Source: CAYTSA01 sp964440345 (GTDB taxonomy: Bacteria > Desulfobacterota > Desulfovibrionia > Desulfovibrionales > Desulfovibrionaceae). Taken from it: a stretch of 37,730 nt of DNA. Below the pieces are notes generated by a model. That model was not told the DNA's origin, made no database searches, and saw only the letters and a program-made list of their open reading frames with translations. Within the stretch, counting starts at the first letter, position 1; each line of letters begins with the position of its first letter. Shown here piece after piece: positions 1 through 7,439 of the stretch. The stretch is taken from contig CAYTSA010000029.1 of the NCBI GenBank assembly GCA_964440345.1, forward strand, positions 1-37,730, read 5' to 3'. A program made the translations under genes and the position numbers.

Positions 1-2
1 AT

Positions 3-56
3 CCCGCTATCATTGATGATTCTAATGAAAGCGGGCGTCAGCTACGAAATTCCTGA
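3..56 (+). CDS. Possible 3' end of a gene entering from the left
   Basis: A reading frame is open from the window edge and closes at TGA 54-56, giving 17 residues rich in polar amino acids (it ends GRQLRNS). It lies just upstream of a terminator-like hairpin at 90-126, as the tail of a gene would. A second frame is open from base 1 to TGA 103-105, so the choice of frame is not secure. Product unknown. Confidence 0.25.
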   Translation, partial: PAIIDDSNESGRQLRNS

Positions 57-89
57 TATAGTTCTCCACGCCCCCCTTCCTCTCTTCAC

Positions 90-126
90 GGCCGAGTTTG
101 CCTGAACATGGCAGGCTCGGCCTTTT
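90..126 (+). terminator. Intrinsic terminator
   Basis: Left arm 90-102 (GGCCGAGTTTGCC) pairs with right arm 110-122 (GGCAGGCTCGGCC) across a 7-base loop. Eleven Watson-Crick and two G-U pairs form, and TTTT follows. This fits a Rho-independent terminator for whatever enters from the left. The run after the stem is short. Confidence 0.6.
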
Positions 127-132
127 CACGCA

Positions 133-282
133 TCACGCCAACTCAGGCAACAACGCTACAGACATCCGCTTCTGTCCATCGAGTAAATGATAGTACTGAT
201 CGTCCGTCATTGTCACATTCGCATGACCAGCCCTCTGCGAAACAGCAACGATATCAGTGCGTTTTCGATGTCTCTTTCTTGC
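133..282 (-). pseudogene. Remnant of a tyrosine recombinase (integrase) C-terminus
   Basis: The minus strand reads 49 codons to TGA at 133-135 with no start codon of its own; an in-frame stop precedes it at 283-285. The translation contains TDIVAVSQRAGHANVTMT followed by DDQYYHLLDGQ. This matches the end of phage-type integrases: the [L/A]GH box with the catalytic His, then T-x3-Y-x-H with the nucleophilic Tyr. The upstream catalytic core (Arg, Lys, HxxR) is absent, so this is a broken leftover. It overlaps the 57-aa ORF at 213-386 in another frame, which suggests a frameshift or fusion at the break. It marks past mobile-element activity next to the toxin-antitoxin pair. Confidence 0.55.
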
Positions 283-386
283 TCATTAGCTTCTTGAAGA
301 ATTCCATCAAGAAAGGTCGCTTTGGTTCTGCATTGTTGCAGGAGATAGTCGCCAAGTCGTGGACCATTTTGAAACCTGTTGGCCAT
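213..386 (-). CDS. Small 57-aa ORF, unknown function
   Basis: ATG at 384-386 is preceded by a well-spaced GGAG eight bases upstream. A plausible sigma-70 promoter lies before it on the minus strand (TTTACA at 440-445, 17-base spacer, TAAATT at 417-422). The product starts MANRFQNGPRLGDYLLQQ, is polar and helix-rich (ILQEANEQERDIENAL), and has no membrane segment or recognised domain. Its last codons run through the integrase remnant in a different frame. It may therefore be a truncated gene fused to integrase debris rather than an intact small protein. The ribosome-binding site argues that it could be translated. Confidence 0.3.
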   Translation of the reverse strand: MANRFQNGPRLGDYLLQQCRTKATFLDGILQEANEQERDIENALISLLFRRGLVMRM

Positions 387-497
387 GCTTATTTCTCCGG
401 TATTTCTGAGATATTAAATTTAAATTCAAATGGTTGTTGTGTAAAACAGCGTTTTCCCCGAGCAGAGGTCTTATTACTGCGGGTGCTCCAAAAAAAC

Positions 498-527
498 TTG
501 CCAGCGTAGCAGATGCTACTATATATG
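498..527 (+). promoter_or_regulatory. Promoter of the Xre antitoxin gene with operator palindrome
   Basis: TTGCCA at 498-503 and TATATA at 520-525 are spaced by 16 bases (or 18 to TATATG at 522-527). This matches a sigma-70 promoter 20-30 bases before the antitoxin ribosome-binding site. The spacer is almost entirely a perfect inverted repeat, GTAGCA-GA-TGCTAC, at 506-519. An Xre-type protein bound there would cover the promoter, the usual arrangement for autorepression of toxin-antitoxin operons. That this gene's own product binds there is inference. Confidence 0.5.
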
Positions 528-547
528 TTGCAGAAAAGGAGTGCATA

Positions 548-964
548 ATGCCAAACACGCTCCCCACACACCACGAAGGGGCGCGGCTGGTTGACCTGCA
601 TGATCCAGAGACGCGCAAAAGCCTTGCCAAGCAGCTTGCCAGACTTTTTGACCTCTGGGGATTGAGCGGGCGGGAACAGGCAGCCGTGCTCGGATTGGCA
701 GAGGACAACCGCTCCACCCTGGCCCGGTATCGCAAGGGCGCGCCACTGGCCGACAACCGCGACCTCCTGGAGCGCGCCGGACATCTGCTGGCCATCCATG
801 CCAACCTGCGTCTGTTGTTTCCGCAGAATCGCGAGCTGGCCTATGGCTGGATGCGCGCCCAGAATCGCAGGCTCGGCGCCAGGCCTGTGGACATCGCCCG
901 AGAACGCGGCTTTGAGGGACTGCTTGCCCTGCGGCGCTATCTCGACTTCGAGCGAGGGCGTTAG
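548..964 (+). CDS. Xre/MbcA/ParS-type antitoxin of an Xre-RES toxin-antitoxin pair
   Basis: The 138-aa product has a helix-turn-helix region around residues 24-65 (LARLFDLWGLSGREQAAVLG followed by STLARYRKG). A C-terminal region at about 75-138 has the layout of the Xre/MbcA/ParS toxin-binding domain (formerly DUF2384), with LLFPQNRELAYGWMRAQN and FEGLLALRRYLDFERGR. Antitoxins of this family bind and neutralise RES-domain toxins and repress their own operon. The start at 548 follows AAGGAG with ideal spacing; an upstream in-frame ATG at 434 lacks a ribosome-binding site. The RES gene follows 109 bases later on the same strand. The stop codon sits inside a long hairpin. Confidence 0.85.
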   Translation: MPNTLPTHHEGARLVDLHDPETRKSLAKQLARLFDLWGLSGREQAAVLGLAEDNRSTLARYRKGAPLADNRDLLERAGHLLAIHANLRLLFPQNRELAYGWMRAQNRRLGARPVDIARERGFEGLLALRRYLDFERGR

Positions 965-997
965 AGCTTTTTAACCTTGAAAAGGTTTAGAAGCTCT
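963..997 (+). other. Hairpin overlapping the antitoxin stop codon
   Basis: Left arm 963-978 and right arm 982-997 form 14 of 16 pairs around a GAA loop, starting within the TAG stop of the antitoxin. No T run follows, so it is not a classic terminator. Its place between antitoxin and toxin could lower read-through or protect the antitoxin end of the transcript. Confidence 0.5.
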
Positions 998-1004
998 TAT
1001 GCAT

Positions 1005-1067
1005 TTCACTGAAACAATTGGAAATAGTTTTAGTGGGGAGCCTTGTTTCAAGGCGAAAATGCGCTAG
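1005..1067. repeat. Palindromic repeats between antitoxin and toxin
   Basis: Two further dyads lie here. One is CACTGAAACAATT..AATAGTTTTAGTG at about 1005-1033, with two mismatches; its core resembles the perfect dyad at 11088-11114. The other is GCCTTG-TTT-CAAGGC at 1040-1054. Bases 1046-1067 also match a motif repeated at 22958-22979 and 37699-37720 (T[TC]TCAA-N4-, then AAATGC[GT]CTAG). They appear to be dispersed intergenic repeats rather than gene-specific signals. Confidence 0.45.
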
Positions 1068-1073
1068 GCCCTC

Positions 1074-1790
1074 ATGAAGGATACATTCGCCGCTCTGTGC
1101 TCCAGCACGCTGCTGTTTGAGGGCGACCTGCTGCGCAACATCAAGTCCATTCGCGTCTCCCAGGATCTCTTTGATGACTTGGCGGACAACGATTACGACC
1201 AGTCCACGGCCGTGACGGCAACTGCCCTGGGCAAGGATGCCGCGCAGGAGCCCTGCATCACACGCCCCTTTGATTATGGTTCAGTGATCATCTACAGCTT
1301 TGATGCCGCACCCTGGCAGGAGACGCGCTTTTCAGACGGCCGGCGCTACGGTGTCTGGTATGGCAGTCTCGAGCTTGAAACCACGGTGTATGAGACGGTT
1401 TTTCACTGGCGCCGTTTCATCATGGACTCGTTCCCCGACCATGGAAAAGAAATTATCGGCGAGCGCCGTGTCTTCCGCGCGGGGTGCGATGCGCTGTTGA
1501 TAGACTTGCGGGGGAAAGAGGCGGCCTTTCCAGAACTTCGCTCCAGGACCGATTACGGCTTTTGCCAGCGGCTTGGCTCCTGGCTCGTGGAGCAGGGGCA
1601 GAACGGGGTGCTGGTGCATTCCGCTCGTTGTGAGGGGGTGAATGGAGCCATCTTCCGTAAGGAGCGGCTCTCGAACGTGCGTGACCACTGCTTTCTCACG
1701 TACCGCACAGTGCCGGGCGAGGACAGTGTGACTGTGGAGCGCAAACCCGGTCTGCCCTGGCTGCACATTCGGCCGAGCACCTTGGCGTGA
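1074..1790 (+). CDS. RES-domain toxin (probable NAD+ phosphorylase/glycohydrolase)
   Basis: The 238-aa product carries a RES domain over most of its length. Visible landmarks are Arg85 in ETRFSDGRRYGVWYGS, Glu107 in TTVYETVFHWRRF, and Ser183 in VLVHSARCEGVNGAIF. These match the Arg-Glu-Ser set that gives the family its name. RES toxins related to MbcT consume NAD+ by phosphorolysis or hydrolysis and are silenced by the Xre/ParS-type partner encoded just upstream. The start at 1074 has only a weak ribosome-binding site, consistent with toxin being made at a lower level than antitoxin. The gene order (antitoxin, then toxin) is the standard one. The next gene is convergent and more than 400 bases away, so the pair stands alone. 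Confidence 0.85.
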   Translation: MKDTFAALCSSTLLFEGDLLRNIKSIRVSQDLFDDLADNDYDQSTAVTATALGKDAAQEPCITRPFDYGSVIIYSFDAAPWQETRFSDGRRYGVWYGSLELETTVYETVFHWRRFIMDSFPDHGKEIIGERRVFRAGCDALLIDLRGKEAAFPELRSRTDYGFCQRLGSWLVEQGQNGVLVHSARCEGVNGAIFRKERLSNVRDHCFLTYRTVPGEDSVTVERKPGLPWLHIRPSTLA

Positions 1791-2020
1791 TCCTCGGGAC
1801 AATGCGTTGCGGAACAGCGCTTTCGTCACCAGTGCTTGCCTACCGCTCCGCCCAACGAATCCGCCCTACTTTTGTACCAGAAACAGCCATTTTTTGGAGG
1901 GTGAAGTTCATGATGATCTAATGAAATCAGGATATTATGTCAGAGCCGCCAGAATGGCTTCAGGGGGTCGAAGGTTTACATCCTTTTATCCCAACCACTT
2001 TTACAAGAATCAAGGGCTGC

Positions 2021-2041
2021 GGGCGACCACAAGGGTCGCCC
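2021..2041. repeat. REP-like GC palindrome
   Basis: GGGCGACC-ACAAG-GGTCGCCC is a perfect 8-bp stem followed by CTAC. Short palindromes of this form are common as dispersed intergenic repeats in many bacterial genomes. It is comparable in style to the GACGGGCT-A-AGCCCGTC palindrome at 37635-37651. Confidence 0.5.
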
Positions 2042-2152
2042 CTACACTACGTGGATGTGTTGCCAGCCAGGTTGAACAGCTTTGGTTGGCGGATGCGGGC
2101 TCTGCTGTAGTGTCGTCCAGTATGCAGTGTAACGGGTTGTGGTAATTTAAAA

Positions 2153-2221
2153 TTTTTCGCTTCAGCCTTGCTTGCTGCGTGTATTTTTCAAACTCGCAAC
2201 GAAAGTTATGTAGAGACACAT
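2153..2221. repeat. Dispersed repeat, short copy (A)
   Basis: Bases 2153-2178 match 11047-11072 at 24 of 26 positions. Bases from about 2181 to 2221 match about 11143-11179, sharing TATTTTTCAAACTCGCAA, then GAAAGTTA and CACAT. In this copy the two blocks are nearly contiguous; in the other they are split by about 70 bases. It ends one base before the stop codon of the minus-strand Fe-S gene, so it forms that operon's 3' end. Confidence 0.6.
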
Positions 2222-2222
2222 C

Positions 2223-3395
2223 TTAAGGGTTATCTACACACTCCAGCCAATGCCCCACTGTCACGCCCGCCGGCGCTGTGGCGGTCAGCTGCAGCACACA
2301 GCCAGAGCAGCCCGTGACGAGCACGTCGCCGGTTCTTGGTTGCAGCTTGTTCCATACGGATTGCGCCACTTTCACCGACAGTTCCGGCGCGGCCAGTTGC
2401 ATCACCCCGCCCAGGCCGCAGCATTGCTTGTCCGTCCAGCCGGCGAGGCGAGAGCCGAGCATGCGCTGCAGCATTGTGCGCTCCTGGCCGGAGCCCGCGC
2501 CGTGGCAGGGGGCGTGGTAGAAGACGCGGTCCGGCGCAGGGCCGGACTCCGTGAACGTTGTTTCTCCCAGTACCTGGGGCAGGGACCGGGTTGCGTTCAG
2601 CCACTCTTCCGTTTCGCCGGGCTTCCAGTCCAGGAATTGCGAGGCCGGGTAGGCCCGCAGGCCGCAGCGGCACGTGGCGCAAAAGGTGAAGATCAGCGGC
2701 TGGCCGGCCGCGCGCCAGGCCTGCTGGTTGTGGCGCTGCAGCCGCTTCTGGTCCTCCACCGCGCCGGCGTGTCCCAGAGTGCAGCCGCAGCAGGAAAAGC
2801 CGGGGGTGTCGGATAGTTTTGCGCCTAGGTTTTGCAGCATTGCCGTGGTCTTGCGCGTCCACTCCGTGCGCAGGCGCGCGGCCAGGCAGCCCGGAAAAAT
2901 GACGGCTTTTTGTCCGGCCAGGGGCTTGTCCCAGCCCGCTGCCTGCAGCCATGGAGAAATTCTATTTTTGGGCAGCATGGCCTTGAGCCTGGCCAGATGG
3001 TCCGCCCCCGCGCCGCCGGGCAAGCGCTTTGGAGCCAGTTTGGCCAGGGTTGCCATGGCCGGCCAGAGCACGCCGCTTTGTTGTATCCAGGTCTTCCACA
3101 GCCATTGCTGCATGTCCGGGTGGGCGGCGCGCATGGCAGCCGCGGCGTCCGGCCCGCAGAGTCCCTGAGGGCAGGCCTTTTCGCATTTGCCGCAGCTGAC
3201 GCAGAGCGCGGCCACGTCTTTGGCTCTGCGGCCGGACAGCTCCTCCGGGCGCGCTTGCAGCCGGCTGGCCAGCATGTGTTTCGCTTTGGGGCTCAGCTCC
3301 TCGCGCTGGGTGACTGTGAACAGGGGGCAGACGTCCAGGCAGGTCCCGCACTGGATACATTCTTTGGTCTTCTCTCCGGCGTGGGACGTGGTCAT
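2223..3395 (-). CDS. Fe-S subunit of a GlcD/GlcF-type lactate or glycolate oxidase
   Basis: The 390-aa product has two [4Fe-4S] ferredoxin-type motifs near the N-terminus: C13-x2-C-x2-C-x3-C in ECIQCGTCLDVCP and C65-x2-C-x2-C-x3-C in CVSCGKCEKACP. Two CCG (heterodisulfide-reductase-like) repeats follow, marked by FSCCGCTLGHAG and QCCGLGGVMQLA. This is the layout of GlcF/LldE-type subunits that take electrons from an FAD partner and pass them to quinone or another carrier. It follows the FAD subunit directly, start and stop overlapping by one base (TGATG), so translation is probably coupled. In Desulfovibrio such pairs serve lactate oxidation. The exact substrate cannot be read from sequence. 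Confidence 0.85.
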   Translation of the reverse strand: MTTSHAGEKTKECIQCGTCLDVCPLFTVTQREELSPKAKHMLASRLQARPEELSGRRAKDVAALCVSCGKCEKACPQGLCGPDAAAAMRAAHPDMQQWLWKTWIQQSGVLWPAMATLAKLAPKRLPGGAGADHLARLKAMLPKNRISPWLQAAGWDKPLAGQKAVIFPGCLAARLRTEWTRKTTAMLQNLGAKLSDTPGFSCCGCTLGHAGAVEDQKRLQRHNQQAWRAAGQPLIFTFCATCRCGLRAYPASQFLDWKPGETEEWLNATRSLPQVLGETTFTESGPAPDRVFYHAPCHGAGSGQERTMLQRMLGSRLAGWTDKQCCGLGGVMQLAAPELSVKVAQSVWNKLQPRTGDVLVTGCSGCVLQLTATAPAGVTVGHWLECVDNP

Positions 3396-4774
3396 CAGTA
3401 TGCCTTGCCTGGGTTCATGATGTTATGCGGATCAAAGACAGCTTTGACCTGGGCCATGAGCCGCCGCTCGGCCGGGCTCAGCTGCAGGTCCAGATACTTG
3501 GCCTTGGCGCAGCCCACGCCGTGTTCGCCGGACATGGACCCGCGCAGCTCTATGACTTTGTGCAACAGTTCTTCCTTGGCCTGGCTGGCGCGCTGCGCCT
3601 GCTCCGGTTTCTCGGCGTCATACATGATGTTCACGTGCAAATTGCCGTCGCCCAGATGGCCGAAAACGGTAATTGCCAGGTGTAGCTGTTGTTCGAGCTT
3701 TTCTATGAACGCCGCGGCTTCGCCGGCCTTGCTGCGGGGCAGGGTGACGTCGTCGCTCAGCTTGTGCGGCCCCAGCTGGAAACCAGCCGGACTGACAGCC
3801 CGCCGGATGTCCCACAGGGGCGTTTCGGCCTCCGGCCCAGCGCCTGATGCTGTGTAAACAGGGCCGGTATTCTTTACGACAGCCTTCAGGCCGGCCAGGT
3901 CGGCACGCACAGCCTGTGCCGAGCCGTCCACCATGAAGAGCAGAGCAGCCTGTGTTTCCGGCGGCCAGGGCAGGTCCCTATGCATGGCCAGGCAGCGCAT
4001 GACTGTGGGGTTCATGAACTCCATGGCTGTAGGCAGCAGCCCCTGGTCCAGCACCCGGGCGGCGGCGTCCAGCGCGGCCTTAGCCGTGGCGTAGCAGGCC
4101 AACAGCGACGCTGTGGCCTCGGGTCTGGGCAGCAGCTTCAGGGTAATGTCGGTGATGACGCCCAGCGTGCCTTCGCTGCCAACGAAAAGGCGGGTCAGGT
4201 CCAGGCCGACCACGTTTTTGTGGGTGCGTCCTCCAAAGGAGACCTCCTCGCCGCCCGGCAGCACGGCGGTGAGGCCCAGCACGAAGTCCCGGGTAACGCC
4301 GTACTTCACGGCGCGCATGCCGCCGGCGCACATGGCCACGTTGCCGCCTATGGTGGAAATGTTCTGGCTGGCCGGGTCCGGGGGGTAGAACATGTTCTGC
4401 GCTTCGACCGCGGCCTGCAGGTCGCTGGTGACCACCCCGGGCTCTGTAACGGCTATGAAGTCTTCACGATTGATTTCGAGGATGTGATTCAGCTTTAGTG
4501 TGGAGAGGACCACGCCGTGCTGGTCCGGGATGCAGCCGCCGGCCATGTTGGTGCCGCGGGCGCGGGTGTAGACTGGCATGCGCTCCTGGTGCGCCCAGGC
4601 CATGAATGCGGCAATCTGCCTGCGTTCTGTGGGCCGGACCACGGCCAGGGGCTGAGCGAACTCCCGGCTGGCGTCTGCGCCAAAGACCAGGGTCTGCTCG
4701 GGCTCCAGCAGGCAGTCCTCGCCCGGGAAAAGGTTTTTGAGAAAGGCTGCTTGGTCGCGGGTGAGTGAGCGCAT
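3395..4774 (-). CDS. glcD: FAD-linked oxidase, GlcD/D-lactate dehydrogenase type
   Basis: The 459-aa product is a standard-length FAD-binding oxidase of the GlcD/vanillyl-alcohol oxidase superfamily. The FAD-binding half contains PVYTRARGTNMAGGCIPD and NISTIGGNVAMCAGGMRAVKYG. The C-terminal cap contains ITVFGHLGDGNLHVNI and GSMSGEHGVGCAKAKYL, both diagnostic. It oxidises a 2-hydroxy acid such as D-lactate or glycolate, with the neighbouring Fe-S protein as electron acceptor. It sits 20 bases after smpB and is the sixth gene of a closely packed minus-strand unit. Confidence 0.88.
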   Translation of the reverse strand: MRSLTRDQAAFLKNLFPGEDCLLEPEQTLVFGADASREFAQPLAVVRPTERRQIAAFMAWAHQERMPVYTRARGTNMAGGCIPDQHGVVLSTLKLNHILEINREDFIAVTEPGVVTSDLQAAVEAQNMFYPPDPASQNISTIGGNVAMCAGGMRAVKYGVTRDFVLGLTAVLPGGEEVSFGGRTHKNVVGLDLTRLFVGSEGTLGVITDITLKLLPRPEATASLLACYATAKAALDAAARVLDQGLLPTAMEFMNPTVMRCLAMHRDLPWPPETQAALLFMVDGSAQAVRADLAGLKAVVKNTGPVYTASGAGPEAETPLWDIRRAVSPAGFQLGPHKLSDDVTLPRSKAGEAAAFIEKLEQQLHLAITVFGHLGDGNLHVNIMYDAEKPEQAQRASQAKEELLHKVIELRGSMSGEHGVGCAKAKYLDLQLSPAERRLMAQVKAVFDPHNIMNPGKAY

Positions 4775-4794
4775 GGCGTGCTCCCGGCCGAAAC

Positions 4795-5259
4795 TCAGCG
4801 GCGGCGGGAGAGCTCGCGCTCCATGTCCCGGTCCTGGGCCCGGCGCTTGAGGGTTTCGCGTTGATCGAATAGTTTTTTGCCCTTGGCCAGGGCAATTTCC
4901 AGTTTTACTTTGCCATTCTTGAAATACATCTTGACAGGAACAACGGTCAAACCTTTTTGCTCGATCTTGTTCATGAGCAGCTTGATTTCCTGGGCGTGGA
5001 GCAGCAGCTTGCGGTCGCGGTCCGGGTCGTGTCCCCCGTGGCCCACGGGTCCGGCGTTTTCATAGGGAGAGATGTGCACGCCCACCAGCCAGGCCTCGCC
5101 CTTGCGAATGGTTACGTAGCCGTCTTTGAAGGAGACGCGTCCCTCGCGCAGGCTTTTCACTTCTGAGCCTTGCAGGGCCATGCCGGCTTCGAAGAACTCC
5201 AGCAGCTCGTAGTAGCGCCGGGCCTTTTTGTTTTGTCCTATGAGTTTTGCCGCAGACAT
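4795..5259 (-). CDS. smpB: SsrA (tmRNA)-binding protein SmpB
   Basis: The 154-aa product is full length for SmpB. It shows the N-terminal NKKARRYYELLEFFEAGMAL, the GSEVKSLREGRVSFKDGY segment, the RDRKLLLHAQEI core, and a basic C-terminal tail (KGKKLFDQRETLKRR, ending SRRR) that enters the mRNA channel. SmpB brings tmRNA to stalled ribosomes for trans-translation. Only 4 bases separate it from ptsI upstream. No tmRNA gene was seen in this window. Confidence 0.97.
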   Translation of the reverse strand: MSAAKLIGQNKKARRYYELLEFFEAGMALQGSEVKSLREGRVSFKDGYVTIRKGEAWLVGVHISPYENAGPVGHGGHDPDRDRKLLLHAQEIKLLMNKIEQKGLTVVPVKMYFKNGKVKLEIALAKGKKLFDQRETLKRRAQDRDMERELSRRR

Positions 5260-5263
5260 AAGG

Positions 5264-7063
5264 TCAAACGTCTTCCGCCATTAGATCGTCGCTGTCAAGC
5301 AGCGAGGAGAAGAACGTTAACTCCTCCGGGAAGCGCTTAAAGATGGATTCCTTGACCAGCCGGTTGATGCGCGAAACCGTGGTGGTGTCGATGACGTTTG
5401 TCATCAGTTGCTTGCAGTCCTCCATGGTGGTCTGGCGGATGACGTGTTTGATGCCGGGAATGGCCTGCGGCGTGATAGATATGGCGTCTATCTGCATGCC
5501 CATCAAGATAGGAATGCAGTAGGGGTCTGAGGCCACCTCGCCGCAGACCGAGACTTCGATGCCTGCCTCGTGGGCTGCGTCCACCACGTGCTTGATGGAG
5601 CGGACCACAGAAGGGTGCAGCGGCTGGTACAGGTAGGAGACGTGCTTGTTGGTGCGGTCAATGCCTAGGGAGTACTGGATAAGGTCGTTGGTGCCTATGG
5701 AAAAGAAATCCACCTCGCGGGCTAGAAATTCGGCAATGGTGACGGCTGCGGGCAGTTCCACCATGATGCCCACGGGCATGTTCTCGTCAAAGGGCTGGCC
5801 CTCACGGTAGAGCTGGCGCTGGGCCTGGCGCAGTATGGCCTTGGCCTGGCGTATTTCGTTGAGCCCGGAGATCATGGGGAACATGAGCGATACATTGCCG
5901 CGGAAGCTGGCCCGCAGGATAGCCCTCAGCTGGCGCAAGAAAATATCTTTATTCTGCAGGCAAAAGCGTATGGCCCGCAGTCCCAGAGCCGGGTTGGGCT
6001 CTTCCAGGGGCTGTATAGAGCTCATGACTTTGTCTGCGCCTACGTCCAGGGTTCTGAAGACCACCTGGTGCGGAGCCATGATGGCGGCCATGTCGTCGTA
6101 TTCTTCGGCCAGCTCGTCCTCTCCGGGCATATCGTTGCGGGTAATGAAGGCGTACTCGGTGCGGAACAGGCCGATGCCTTCGGCGCCGCTGTCCCGGGCG
6201 GAAGTGACTTCCTCAAACAACTCTATGTTGGCCAGCACCTTGATCTGGTAGCCGTCAATGGTCTCCCCTGGCAGGTGGCAGGAGCGCAAAATGGTTTGCT
6301 GGTAGTTTTCGAACTGGTACTTCAGGTCGCTGAAGTAGGCCAGCTCGTCCTCGTCCGGGTCAGCGAAGATGCGGCCTTTAAGGCCGTCGATGACCACCAG
6401 GTCGCCGTCGTTGATTTTTTCTTCCAGGCTGGTGACGCCTACCAGGGCAGGGATGCGCATGGACCGGGCCAGGATGCCAGTGTGGGAGGTCTTGCCGCCC
6501 ATGGCGGTGGCAAAGGACATGATTTTGGTCGGCTCAATGCCTATGGTGTCGGCCGGGGTCAAGTCGTGGGCCATGAGCACCACACGGCCCTTGATGGATT
6601 CTACGTTCAGTTCCCTGTTCTGTCCCAGCAACAGGGATTGAATGCGCTGGGCCACCACGCGCACGTCCTGAATGCGCTCCCGGATGTAAGGGTCTTCTAT
6701 GGCGGCAAAGGCTTGCTCCACCTCAGCCACGGCTTTTTCCAAGGCCCACTCGGCAGTGATGCCCATTTCAGATACTTTGGCCCGGGCCGAGCCCAGCAGC
6801 TTTGGATCTCGGCTGATCATCAGGTGCGAGTTGATGATGGCGGCGTGGTCCTTAAGCGCCGCCGGTATCTTGTCCCGGGCTTCTTGGAGCAGTGTTCGGG
6901 ACTGGGCAAAGGCGTCGTCGAGCCGTGTCAGTTCTGTCTCCACCTCATGCTCCGCCACAGCGTGGCGCGGAATAAGGTGGAAATGTCTGCGATTCATGAA
7001 GAATGCACGACCGATGGAAATACCGGCAGAAACCGGGATGCCTTTGAGGATGACGCGAGCCAC
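5264..7063 (-). CDS. ptsI: PTS enzyme I (phosphoenolpyruvate-protein phosphotransferase)
   Basis: The 599-aa product is full length. The active-site His194 lies in GGKTSHTGILARS. The PEP-binding half shows GIGLFRTEYAFITR, FFSIGTNDLIQYSLGIDR and VSVCGEVASDP with the catalytic Cys. It transfers phosphate from PEP to HPr, the gene 21 bases upstream. The start is GTG at 7061-7063, placed so that the protein begins VILKGIPVSAGISIGRA as in other EI proteins. The ribosome-binding site is weak. Presence of EI, HPr and only one membrane component suggests a reduced, possibly regulatory PTS. Confidence 0.97.
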   Translation of the reverse strand: MARVILKGIPVSAGISIGRAFFMNRRHFHLIPRHAVAEHEVETELTRLDDAFAQSRTLLQEARDKIPAALKDHAAIINSHLMISRDPKLLGSARAKVSEMGITAEWALEKAVAEVEQAFAAIEDPYIRERIQDVRVVAQRIQSLLLGQNRELNVESIKGRVVLMAHDLTPADTIGIEPTKIMSFATAMGGKTSHTGILARSMRIPALVGVTSLEEKINDGDLVVIDGLKGRIFADPDEDELAYFSDLKYQFENYQQTILRSCHLPGETIDGYQIKVLANIELFEEVTSARDSGAEGIGLFRTEYAFITRNDMPGEDELAEEYDDMAAIMAPHQVVFRTLDVGADKVMSSIQPLEEPNPALGLRAIRFCLQNKDIFLRQLRAILRASFRGNVSLMFPMISGLNEIRQAKAILRQAQRQLYREGQPFDENMPVGIMVELPAAVTIAEFLAREVDFFSIGTNDLIQYSLGIDRTNKHVSYLYQPLHPSVVRSIKHVVDAAHEAGIEVSVCGEVASDPYCIPILMGMQIDAISITPQAIPGIKHVIRQTTMEDCKQLMTNVIDTTTVSRINRLVKESIFKRFPEELTFFSSLLDSDDLMAEDV

Positions 7064-7084
7064 TTCAGGTCCAGTGTTTGAGGG

Positions 7085-7384
7085 TTACGTACTTTCGCCG
7101 CACCGGGATTTGAAAAACTGTTCCAGGTGGTCCAGGGCTTCGCCAGCGTCGTTGCCGGCGGCTTTAAGCGTCAAGCCACAGCCCTGCCCGGCGGCCAAAG
7201 AGAGTATGTCAAGAATGGACTTGGCGTCCACCTCTTGTTCCTCTGCCTGCAGGTATATGGAAGCACTGAATTTCTGGGCTTCCTGCGCCAGTTTGGCGGC
7301 TGGGCGGGCGTGCAGCCCCTGTTCATTGAGCACACACACTTGCCGCACCAGGCAATGGCCGTTGTGAGTTTCGTTCGCCTCCAT
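7085..7384 (-). CDS. ptsH: PTS phosphocarrier protein HPr
   Basis: The 99-aa product has the EI-dependent phosphorylation site His25 in NEQGLHARPAAKLA. It also has the conserved Ser56 in VDAKSILDILSLAAG, the position used by HPr kinase in organisms that have one. It carries a short N-terminal extension compared with the usual 85-90 residues. A GGGGAC ribosome-binding site precedes the ATG. It lies between EIID and EI in one transcription unit. Confidence 0.96.
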   Translation of the reverse strand: MEANETHNGHCLVRQVCVLNEQGLHARPAAKLAQEAQKFSASIYLQAEEQEVDAKSILDILSLAAGQGCGLTLKAAGNDAGEALDHLEQFFKSRCGEST

Positions 7385-7439
7385 GTGTCCCCGCTCGTTT
7401 TTCAGTCGTTTCTTTGTTTACAGGAAAAAGCCATTGCGG

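Larger units (their letters stand above)
1791..2222. other. Gene-free, repeat-bearing intergenic region
   Basis: I see no convincing gene here. The plus-strand ORF covering part of it has no ribosome-binding site and runs through repeats. It contains the GC hairpin at 2021-2041 and, at the end nearest the Fe-S gene, one copy (2153-2221) of a repeat also found at 11047-11179. Confidence 0.6.

Noticed and set aside
108..509. Plus-strand ORF of 133 aa at the left end
   Set aside because: It starts inside the terminator hairpin, has no ribosome-binding site, and lies opposite the integrase remnant and the 57-aa ORF, which are better supported.
1807..2145. Plus-strand ORF of 112 aa after the RES gene
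   Set aside because: No ribosome-binding site, unusual composition, and it runs through the GC palindrome at 2021-2041.
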